Source of the DNA: Acidobacteriota bacterium | GTDB lineage: Bacteria; Acidobacteriota; Terriglobia; Terriglobales; Acidobacteriaceae | Direction: 5' to 3' | Assembly: GCA_018268755.1 (NCBI GenBank) | Contig: JAFDVW010000032.1 | Span: forward strand, 1-64,000 | DNA: 64,000 nucleotides | Part shown: in pieces, positions 16,400-23,481 of the stretch | Position numbering within the stretch: the stretch's first letter is position 1 | Layout: each line of letters opens with the position of its first letter | The notes under the pieces: model-generated | What the model was told of the DNA's origin: nothing | Databases searched by the model: none | What the model saw: the letters and a program-made list of their open reading frames with translations, nothing else | Made by a program: the position numbers and the translations under genes

Positions 16400-17257
16400 T
16401 TACTGCAGAAACTCCGCTGGCCGCCCAGTCAGGCGCTCAATGCGCTTGGCAATCGGGGGATGGGTGGAGAACAGGCTGCCAAAGTTCATTCCCAGCAGGG
16501 GCTGGATGATGAACAAGTGCGCCGTAGAAGGGCTGGCGGTCATGGGCACTCGCCGCGAGTAAGCGTCCAACTTGGCCAAAGCGCTGGCCAGGGCATAGGG
16601 ATTCCCGGTCATGTGCGCGCCGGTGTCATCGGCTTGGTACTCGCGCGAACGCGAGACCGCCAATTGAATCAGGCTGGCGGCGATGGGCGCGACAATCAGC
16701 ATCAAGAGCGCGCCAAAGCCTCCGCTGCGGTCGCGGCTGTCCCGTTCCATCCCGCCGAAGATCATGGCCCAGCGTCCCATGCTGGCGAGCATGGTGATGG
16801 CGCCGGCGATGGTGGCGGCAATCGAGCTAATAAGAATGTCGCGGTTGCGCACGTGGCCCAGCTCATGGGCCAGCACGCCTTCCAGCTCTTCATCCGTGAG
16901 CAGGTCGAGGATTCCCTGGGTCACCGCCACCGAGGCATGCTGCGGATTGCGTCCGGTAGCGAAGGCGTTGGGCGATTCGGTGGGAATCACGTAAATCTTG
17001 GGCATCGGAAGCCCGGCTTTTTGCGTGAGCCGTTCCACCGCCTGATAGGCGCGGGGCAGTTCCTCGCGCGTAACCGGACGGGCCCGATACATGGTGAGAG
17101 CGATCTTGTCGGAGAAAAAGTACGAGACGAAGTTCATGACGACGGCCAGGCCCAGGGCGAGCAACATTCCATTTTGTCCGCCGAAAGCACGGCCAATGGC
17201 CATCATGAGCAAAGTGAGAGCAGTAAGTAAGAAAGCGGTTTTAAAAGTATTCCCCAT
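16400..17257 (-). CDS. htpX: Membrane zinc metalloprotease HtpX
   Basis: M48-family inner-membrane quality-control protease, 285 residues from the ATG at 17257 (MGNTFKTAFLLTALTLLMM). That start has SD AGGTG seven bases upstream; a longer in-frame start exists but adds non-conserved residues. The active site HELGHVRNRD is followed by two membrane segments and the third zinc ligand in SREYQADDTGA. N-terminal hydrophobic segments at about 10-50 and the motif IPTESPNAFATGRNP are typical. Length is normal. It probably degrades misfolded membrane proteins. A terminator-like hairpin follows the gene. Confidence 0.94.
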   Translation of the reverse strand: MGNTFKTAFLLTALTLLMMAIGRAFGGQNGMLLALGLAVVMNFVSYFFSDKIALTMYRARPVTREELPRAYQAVERLTQKAGLPMPKIYVIPTESPNAFATGRNPQHASVAVTQGILDLLTDEELEGVLAHELGHVRNRDILISSIAATIAGAITMLASMGRWAMIFGGMERDSRDRSGGFGALLMLIVAPIAASLIQLAVSRSREYQADDTGAHMTGNPYALASALAKLDAYSRRVPMTASPSTAHLFIIQPLLGMNFGSLFSTHPPIAKRIERLTGRPAEFLQ

Positions 17258-17388
17258 AAGTGGCACCTGCAGATTAGATGCAAACTGCGCGTGAATGATT
17301 TTACGTGAGATACGCACCACACAGGGGAATTGTTCCGGGTAGCAAGGCCAGAGGAATCAGTGGGTTAGGGTGGGAGCGGTGGTACGTG

Positions 17389-17417
17389 GAGGAGACGCTG
17401 CCGGGCCGCGTCTCCTC
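17389..17417. terminator. Strong stem-loop after the ccm operon
   Basis: Perfect 10-bp stem GAGGAGACGC / GCGTCTCCTC with a 9-nt loop, lying 28 bp past the last gene of the minus-strand ccm operon. There is no U-tract on either side, so it may be a processing or pause hairpin rather than a classic terminator. Confidence 0.4.
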
Positions 17418-17444
17418 GCCATGACAAAGCTAGTATTGCGGGGC

Positions 17445-18704
17445 CTAGCTGGCGCCGCGTTTGATGGCGCGCTGCAGCGTCTGGTCGAGCGCGGCTTTGG
17501 CCTTATCGTATTCCTCTTGTGAGATATGTCCCTGCTTATGTTCCAGTTCGAGCGCGAACAGCTCTTCTTTCAGGGCCTGGAGCAGCAGGTTCGGACTCGA
17601 GGCCGACGATGCTGCGGTTGAGGTCGCCGGCTCCGGGGTTTCCGTTGCCTCCTGGGCCGCCTCGCGGCGCTGGCGTCTGGCAATGAAGTGGGCGCCACCC
17701 GCCAGCACGACGGCAAAGCCCCCCAGCAGATACCAGCGGTATTGCTGCAACGGATCCGGTGCGTCGCTGGGCGGGCCAAGTCCGCCGCCGGGACGGGAGT
17801 CGCGGCCAGCGGTTTGCGAGCCGCCCTGCTGGTCTTCTCCGCCCCCACTCCCGCCACTCTGGGCCAGGATGCCGGTGCCCGCCACCTGAAAGGCAAGGTG
17901 TTGTCCGGGCTGCGTGTTGGAAGCCACCTGCACTACCGTGTCCGATTGCCGCGGGTCCGGCATGGATTGAAACGCGGTACCCTCGGCGGCAGTAAATTGC
18001 ATGGTCTTGGGCAACATCACGACAAAATGTTGCGTGCCATAAATCGGCTTGGGATCAATGCTGGCCTTGCCGTTGTAGGGAAGGTGGAAGACCACCTGAA
18101 ACTGGGTCTGGCCGGGACGTAGGGGGAACAGAAACGAATAGCGGTTGCGTTCACCTTGCGGCACCGGGGCAACGTTCAGGGGCTGGCCGCCTTCGGTCGC
18201 TGCCAGGCCTTGTTCCACCTCCGCGCCCTCCGGCAGATAAAACTCGAAGCTCTGGTCGCTCATCTGGGTCCGCGGAGGATTGGAGCTATTGTCGACAGCG
18301 AACACGCGCACGCCTTGCAGTTCATTGCCCTGGGCCTGAAAACGCATGACGTCGGCGGTGACGGTGACGCCTTCGATCTTGGGCGCGGCGTCATAGACCT
18401 TCACTTCCACGGTATTGGTTCCGGGGGCCGCCATGCGGTTATAGGTGACGCCCTGGTGCACGATGCGGACCAGATACGGGGAATCGTCGGAGGGGACGGG
18501 CAAGCTGAAGTGCCCCTTATTGTCCACTTTGGCGCGGGCCACCTCTTCCATCCCCTGGCCCAGCTTGATGAGCACTACGTCGTCCCCGGCCGCGGGCTTG
18601 TTGGTGGTGCCGTTGGTGGCGGTGCCGTTCAGGGTAGCGGCGGCAGCGAATGAGCCGGTAAGCAGCAGGGAGGCGAGAAAACAGCGTACGGGCGAGAGCG
18701 TCAC
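17445..18704 (-). CDS. Secreted/membrane-anchored carboxypeptidase-regulatory-like protein in the ccm operon
   Basis: A 419-residue exported protein: signal peptide about 1-22 (ending AAAA), then TLNGTATNGTTNKPAAGDDVVLI, a CarboxypepD-reg/Ig-like beta domain. Further beta-rich sequence runs to about 285, then a Gly/Ser-rich stretch and one membrane segment at about 332-350 (WYLLGGFAVVLAGGAHFI). The cytoplasmic tail ends in a charged helical region (ALKEELFALELEHKQGHISQEEYDKAKAALDQTLQ) resembling the CcmI-like neighbour. The GTG start overlaps the stop of the CcmI-like gene (GTGA), indicating translational coupling. The role in cytochrome c maturation is inferred from the operon only. Confidence 0.75.
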   Translation of the reverse strand: MTLSPVRCFLASLLLTGSFAAAATLNGTATNGTTNKPAAGDDVVLIKLGQGMEEVARAKVDNKGHFSLPVPSDDSPYLVRIVHQGVTYNRMAAPGTNTVEVKVYDAAPKIEGVTVTADVMRFQAQGNELQGVRVFAVDNSSNPPRTQMSDQSFEFYLPEGAEVEQGLAATEGGQPLNVAPVPQGERNRYSFLFPLRPGQTQFQVVFHLPYNGKASIDPKPIYGTQHFVVMLPKTMQFTAAEGTAFQSMPDPRQSDTVVQVASNTQPGQHLAFQVAGTGILAQSGGSGGGEDQQGGSQTAGRDSRPGGGLGPPSDAPDPLQQYRWYLLGGFAVVLAGGAHFIARRQRREAAQEATETPEPATSTAASSASSPNLLLQALKEELFALELEHKQGHISQEEYDKAKAALDQTLQRAIKRGAS

Positions 18705-19024
18705 GCTCTGGTTCCTTTCCGTTCCGAGGATGCGGGGCCGGCGATGGCGGTTTCTTCCAGACGGGCAATCTCCGCCAGGATGGCGGCGGCTTCGTTTTCC
18801 AGGGCCGCCTTCATTTCCTGGTAATCGGAGTCTGAAAATTTTCCGGCTTTGAACTCGAAATTCAGGTCACGCAGATTTTCGTAGACCACATCTTTCCGTT
18901 CGCGCAGATAGGCGAGCCGGGTCTTTTTGGGTCCCAGGTAGAGTTCCCCGGGCAAGGCAAAGACGTAGTACAGGACCGCGGCCGTGACCAGCAAGCAGGT
19001 GAGCAGAGCCAGGGTATTCGTCAT
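18701..19024 (-). CDS. CcmI-like small membrane protein
   Basis: A 107-residue protein with one N-terminal membrane segment (about 5-25). A charged helical region follows (LAYLRERKDVVYENLRDLNFEFKAGKFSDSDYQ, then EMKAALENEAAAILAEIARLE). The pattern resembles the membrane-plus-helix start of CcmI/CycH, which presents apocytochrome to the ligation complex, but the TPR part is missing. It overlaps ccmH by 4 bp upstream and the next gene by 4 bp downstream, so it is part of the ccm operon. Confidence 0.7.
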   Translation of the reverse strand: MTNTLALLTCLLVTAAVLYYVFALPGELYLGPKKTRLAYLRERKDVVYENLRDLNFEFKAGKFSDSDYQEMKAALENEAAAILAEIARLEETAIAGPASSERKGTRA

Positions 19025-19500
19025 TCTTCCGTCTCCTTATGCACCTGATTGCGGAACTTCTCGAGCTGCTCACCGGTGGCGGGTTGGATCCCATCGGCCA
19101 AGGCCGGGGCCGGCCGGTGGCGCCAGGTGCGCACCACGTGATGGACCAGAAACAATCCGGCCAGCAGGGCCACAAACGGCATGATCCAGGCTACGCGGTT
19201 AAAACCGGTGGTGGTGGGGGCGAGCAGGACGGTGGGCCCATATTTCTGCACGAAGCTTTGCAGCACCAGGTCCTCGCTGTCGCCGCGGTCGATATTGGCG
19301 GCCAATTCGCCCCGCATGCGGTCGGAATAGGTGCAGCCCACGTGATTGCACTCCAGCAGCACCTGGTTGCAACCGCACACGCACATCAGTTTGTGGCCGG
19401 CGCTGCGAAAGCGGGCATCATTGTCCGCGGCCAGAAATAAAAATACGGCCAGCACCAGGAGCCCGGCCTGCAGAGAGCGTTTTACCCGAAGGTTTCGCAT
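19021..19500 (-). CDS. ccmH: Cytochrome c maturation protein CcmH-like
   Basis: A 159-residue membrane protein that should reduce the apocytochrome CxxCH motif in the periplasm. It has an N-terminal signal/anchor (about 10-25), then LMCVCGCNQ at 38-46 and LECNHVGC at 49-56, and a three-helix domain ending QSFVQKYGPTVLLAPTTTGFN. A C-terminal membrane segment follows at about 109-127. The helical domain and FVxxYG motif are the CcmH/NrfF hallmark. The cysteine site is unusual: C40xC42xC44 plus C51 and C56, instead of a single CxxC. The start codon overlaps the ccmF stop by one base (TAATG). Confidence 0.88.
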   Translation of the reverse strand: MRNLRVKRSLQAGLLVLAVFLFLAADNDARFRSAGHKLMCVCGCNQVLLECNHVGCTYSDRMRGELAANIDRGDSEDLVLQSFVQKYGPTVLLAPTTTGFNRVAWIMPFVALLAGLFLVHHVVRTWRHRPAPALADGIQPATGEQLEKFRNQVHKETEE

Positions 19501-21548
19501 TAGTCTGCCACCCCCGCGGGCACAACCTCCGCTTTGCTGCGCGCCGGAGCGGTCGCCCGCAGCGGCGTGGTGTTGGGGATCAGGGCAAAGATGGTCCCCG
19601 CGATGATGATCCAGATGCCCATCCAGATCCAGGGCACCAGGGGATTCAGGTGGGCTTTGATAATGGGCCGGCCCGTGTCCTGGTTAATGCCCTCGTATAC
19701 CAGGTAGAGATCGCCTTGCAACGTGGAGTGGATGACCGGCCGCGTGGCCAACTGCTCGCTGGATTTGTAGAAACGGCGTTCGGGGAACAGGGTGTCGATC
19801 TGCCGTCCCCCCTTCATCACATTGATAATGGCCCACTCGCTGCCGTAATTGGGCTTGTCTTCCTGAGTGTAGGACTGGCAGACCAGGGTATAAGGCCCGA
19901 GGGTCATCTGGTCGCCGAAGCCCATTTCCATTTCCTTGTCCTGGTTGAAGGCATAGCCGGCAAAGCCGATGACCATGACGATGACGCCGAAGTGGACGAT
20001 ATAGCCGCCGTAGCGCCGGGTATTGCGGTGGGCCAGAACCGCCATCGAGTAAAGCAGGCTCTGTCCGGTCTTGCCACGAATCACCCGGCCGCCGCGCACA
20101 AACTCGGAAATAATGGTGAAAGCCACCAGGGCCGACAGAAGAACGGCCATCAGCGAATAGAAGTAAGAGACGTCCAACCAGGGACGCATGCCGAAGGGCG
20201 AGCCCCAGCTGGGGGGCGTGATGACCAGCACTGCCCCGAGGACCAACGAAGCGACGGTCGGCCACAGGAAATTGCGTTTCAGGCTGTCGAGCGAAGTTTT
20301 GCCCCAGGAAAGCAGCGGACCCACCGCGGTTAGGAACAGCAGCAGCAGGCAGATGGGAACCATCACGCGGTTGAAGAAGGGCGGACCGACGGTGATCTTG
20401 TGGCCCTGGACCCACTCCGACAGAATCGGGAACAAAGTTCCCCACAGCACGGCGAAGCAGGCCACCAGAAACAGCAGGTTGTTGAACAGGAAGCTGGATT
20501 CGCGCGAAACCATGGATTCCAGCTTGTGCTCACTCTGCAGGTGCGATTTATTGCGCCAGAAGAAGTACAAGCAGACGGCGGAGATCAGCGCCAGAAAGAC
20601 CACGAACCAGTCGCCGATGGAGGATTGGGCGAAGGCGTGCACCGAGCTGACCACACCGCTGCGGGTCAGGAACGTTCCCAGAATGGAGAGCAGGAAGGTG
20701 CCAAAGATCAGCCACATGTTCCAGATCTTCAGCATGCCGCGCTTCTCCTGCATCATGACCGAATGCAGGAAGGCGGTCCCGGTCAACCAGGGCAGCAGGG
20801 AGGCATTCTCCACCGGGTCCCATCCCCAGTAGCCGCCCCAGCCCAGCACGGAATAGGCCCAGTGTGCGCCCAGAGCGATGCCGCAGGTGAGCAGACCCCA
20901 GGTGACCATGGTCCAGTGGCGAGTGATGTGGATCCACTTCTCGCCCGGATAACGCATGATGAGCGCGGCCAGGGCGAACGCGAAGGGGACGGTGAATCCC
21001 ACGTACCCCAGGTAAAGCATGGGGGGATGGATCACCATCTCGGCATATTGCAGCAAGGGATTCAATCCATTGCCGTCCGCCGGCAATGCGCCCTGCATGA
21101 CCGCGAAGGGATGCGCGGGGAAGGTCACCAGCAACAGGAAGAACACCTGCACTGCGGCAATGATGACCGAAGCGTAGGCGAACAGGCGAACATCCGTCTT
21201 GTGGCGCAGGCGCAGGACAAAGCCGTAGGCCGCCAGCAACAGGCTCCAGAACAAGAGCGACCCTTCCTGTCCGGACCAGAGTGTTGCGAATTTATACGGA
21301 CCCGGCAGGTCGCGGTTGCTGTGATGAAAAATGTACGCGATAGAAAAATCGTCGTTAAAAGCGGCCAGTACCATGACCACGGCCGCCAGCAAGACGGTGG
21401 CGAAAACGGCTATACCGGCGCGTCGAGCTGATTCTCCCAGCCAGCGAGCTGTCCGGCCATTATCGGTCAGAGCATACAGGCCAGCGAGGAAGGAATAGGC
21501 GCTGAGCGCAAGCGCGAGAAGGAGAGCATAACTTCCAATGATTGCCAT
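19500..21548 (-). CDS. ccmF: Heme lyase CcmF/NrfE family
   Basis: Large inner-membrane component of the system I cytochrome c maturation complex that ligates heme to apocytochrome. The 682-residue product starts MAIIGSYALLLALALSAYSF, has about 14 membrane segments, and contains the WWD heme-handling motif GWGGYWGWDPVENASLLPWL. His-containing loops (VIHPPMLYLGYVG) and the periplasmic C-terminal domain follow. In-frame starts at 21566 and 21593 are possible; the ATG at 21548 is chosen because it has a G-rich SD-like sequence nine bases upstream and matches the usual CcmF start. First gene of the ccm operon. ccmA, B, C, D, E and G are not in the window. Confidence 0.92.
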   Translation of the reverse strand: MAIIGSYALLLALALSAYSFLAGLYALTDNGRTARWLGESARRAGIAVFATVLLAAVVMVLAAFNDDFSIAYIFHHSNRDLPGPYKFATLWSGQEGSLLFWSLLLAAYGFVLRLRHKTDVRLFAYASVIIAAVQVFFLLLVTFPAHPFAVMQGALPADGNGLNPLLQYAEMVIHPPMLYLGYVGFTVPFAFALAALIMRYPGEKWIHITRHWTMVTWGLLTCGIALGAHWAYSVLGWGGYWGWDPVENASLLPWLTGTAFLHSVMMQEKRGMLKIWNMWLIFGTFLLSILGTFLTRSGVVSSVHAFAQSSIGDWFVVFLALISAVCLYFFWRNKSHLQSEHKLESMVSRESSFLFNNLLFLVACFAVLWGTLFPILSEWVQGHKITVGPPFFNRVMVPICLLLLFLTAVGPLLSWGKTSLDSLKRNFLWPTVASLVLGAVLVITPPSWGSPFGMRPWLDVSYFYSLMAVLLSALVAFTIISEFVRGGRVIRGKTGQSLLYSMAVLAHRNTRRYGGYIVHFGVIVMVIGFAGYAFNQDKEMEMGFGDQMTLGPYTLVCQSYTQEDKPNYGSEWAIINVMKGGRQIDTLFPERRFYKSSEQLATRPVIHSTLQGDLYLVYEGINQDTGRPIIKAHLNPLVPWIWMGIWIIIAGTIFALIPNTTPLRATAPARSKAEVVPAGVAD

Positions 21549-21706
21549 GAAAAATGCCCCCAACATCTTTTCAGAAACGGCCGCGCTAGGCAACAGCGAG
21601 ATTTATTTCTCGGGTCGGGGCAGGCGGAGGGCAAGCTAAGGCGGGAAGGCAGGCTAAGGACAGGAAATTCCTGGGGCCGCGGAAACCCCGGCGCTGTCCG
21701 CCCCAC

Positions 21707-21937
21707 TTACGCAGACTGCTGCGTGTAACGCGACAATATTTCCTGTTCCGCGACGACCCAATCCTCATGCTCGTGCCCGGGTTCGAAGCCGCGTTGCTCC
21801 GCCAGCAGGTAAGCCCGCAGGCGAATTTCAGATTCCAGGTCGGGAGGCGGGGTGACTGGGAGAATCTTCGGTGTTGTCTTTTTCAACACCGGTTTCCGGG
21901 TGCTACTGCCGTTTTTCGGCGCCTTAGCTCTGGCCAT
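21707..21937 (-). CDS. DUF2934 domain protein
   Basis: A 76-residue protein: a Lys/Pro-rich basic N-terminus (MARAKAPKNGSSTRKPVLKK), then IRLRAYLLAEQRGFEP and HEDWVVAEQEIL. This is the DUF2934 motif, a short helical hairpin in which an AYxL...R segment precedes a DW..AE.E segment. The ATG at 21937 has SD AAGGAG about ten bases upstream; an upstream extension is not conserved-looking. Function is unknown. It lies upstream of ccmF on the same strand with a 158-bp gap. Confidence 0.75.
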   Translation of the reverse strand: MARAKAPKNGSSTRKPVLKKTTPKILPVTPPPDLESEIRLRAYLLAEQRGFEPGHEHEDWVVAEQEILSRYTQQSA

Positions 21938-22168
21938 GATCGAATACTCCTTACAGATGCCAAGGTTCAACAGGGAACCAAATGATTGTGTAAACCACAT
22001 AGAAAATCCGGTCCAACGCAAAATAGGACCTATCTTATGAGCGGAATAAGAACATGATAAGCCTAAAGCCTGTGAATCCGCGACAAAGAGCGGACAATTT
22101 TAGTGGTATTGGTGATTCGTTTTCCCGATGCGGCCGGGGCGTCCAGGGGCCGTTGAGGCCCCTTAACG

Positions 22169-22342
22169 CTAGTTCATGCGGTTGTGCAGCATGGCGTGAA
22201 TATGCTGCATGAGCTGAGGGATATCCAGCCCGCAATCCAGCAATTCCATGACCTGAGCTTCGCTGAGGCCGGCGGCCGCCGATAACTCTTCCAATTGCTG
22301 GACGCTTTCGAACAATGGCAGGTCGTGGCGCGTAAACTCCAA
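22169..22342 (-). CDS. Small conserved-looking protein of unknown function
   Basis: A 57-residue protein if read from the TTG at 22342 (preceded by a GGGGGG SD-like run): EFTRHDLPLFESVQQLEELS then a helical C-terminus ending NRMN. A TTG 24 bases upstream would give 65 residues. The composition is amphipathic and acidic, with no membrane segment. I do not recognise a named family. A 7-bp GGCCCC-type hairpin (22145-22163) follows the stop. The gene stands alone on the minus strand between DUF2934 and the FAH-family gene. Confidence 0.5.
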   Translation of the reverse strand: MEFTRHDLPLFESVQQLEELSAAAGLSEAQVMELLDCGLDIPQLMQHIHAMLHNRMN

Positions 22343-22578
22343 AATCCCCCCTACAGAGCTCCTCAAACCGCCAAAGCCATAGCCTACGGCCGGATAGCGA
22401 GAAGCATTCGGCCCACAAACCAGTTAGGATAGGTAGGTACTCCGGTAAGCTACGAGCGCCGCGATCTGGGAGTCAATGGCCGTTCCGTGCCATGGCCAGC
22501 GCGGCAGGCTTGAAGGCCTATCTTGGTGCAAGCTTCAAAGCCGGCTCGCCCGGCCGCTACTATCCTGAGGGGGAATGC

Positions 22579-23430
22579 ATGAAACTGTTGCGCTACGGTT
22601 TGCCGGGAGAAGAGAAGCCCGGAATTTTGGGGCCGGATGGTGAAATCCGCGACCTCTCCAAAGTGGTTCCTGATATTACCGGGAAGACCATTCTGGCGGA
22701 ATCATTGGAACGCATCCGCAAGACCGACCTGAAGAGCCTGCCGGTGGTCACTGGGAAGCCGCGCCTGGGCGCTTGCGTGGGAAACGTGGGAAAGTTCGTT
22801 TGCATCGGCCTCAATTATGCCGACCATGCCGCTGAGTCCGGCGTGCCCGTGCCCACCGAGCCGGTCATCTTTATGAAAGCCACCTCCGCCATCATGGGCC
22901 CCAACGATGATGTGGTGATTCCGCGCGGTTCCCAGAAGTCGGACTGGGAGGTGGAACTGGGCGTGATTATCGGCAAGACGGCCAAGTATGTCGAGAAATC
23001 CGATGCGCTTTCCTATGTGGCAGGCTATTGCGTGGTAAACGACCTCTCGGAGCGCGCCTTCCAGATTGAAGGCACCGGACAATGGGTGAAGGGAAAGAGC
23101 GCGGACACCTTTGGGCCCATCGGCCCCTGGCTGGTCACCGCCGACGAAGTTCCTGACCCACAGGACCTTTCCATGTGGCTGGAAGTCGATGGCTTCCGCT
23201 ATCAGAACGGCTCGACCAAGACGATGGTTTTCGGGGTTGCGCATCTGGTGAGCTTTGTCAGCAAGTTTATGAGCCTGCAGCCGGGTGACATTATTTCGAC
23301 CGGAACGCCTCCGGGAGTCGGCCTGGGGCAAAAGCCGCCGGTGTACCTGAAGCCGGGAAACCACATTCATCTCGGCATTCAGGGGCTGGGGGAACAGCGC
23401 CAGAAAGTCGTGGCCGAGTCCGGTTCCTAG
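22579..23430 (+). CDS. Fumarylacetoacetate hydrolase (FAH) family protein
   Basis: A 283-residue hydrolase starting MKLLRYGLPGEEKPGILG at the ATG at 22579, which has SD GAGGGGG six bases upstream; an in-frame upstream extension lacks similarity and is rejected. It has an FAH N-terminal domain (1-65) and catalytic core CIGLNYADHAAESG. The metal ligands are EPVIFMKATSA, WEVELGVIIGK and NDLSERAFQ, and the C-terminus has DIISTGTPPGVG. The closest named relatives by motif are the 2,4-diketo-3-deoxy-L-fuconate hydrolases and related acylpyruvate hydrolases. That activity would fit the fucose genes at 54-57 kb, but the two loci are 31 kb apart. Confidence 0.88.
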   Translation: MKLLRYGLPGEEKPGILGPDGEIRDLSKVVPDITGKTILAESLERIRKTDLKSLPVVTGKPRLGACVGNVGKFVCIGLNYADHAAESGVPVPTEPVIFMKATSAIMGPNDDVVIPRGSQKSDWEVELGVIIGKTAKYVEKSDALSYVAGYCVVNDLSERAFQIEGTGQWVKGKSADTFGPIGPWLVTADEVPDPQDLSMWLEVDGFRYQNGSTKTMVFGVAHLVSFVSKFMSLQPGDIISTGTPPGVGLGQKPPVYLKPGNHIHLGIQGLGEQRQKVVAESGS

Positions 23431-23481
23431 CTCGTCCCAATCCTGCAGTTCATCGTTCCGCTGTGGAAAGGGCGTACCGTC

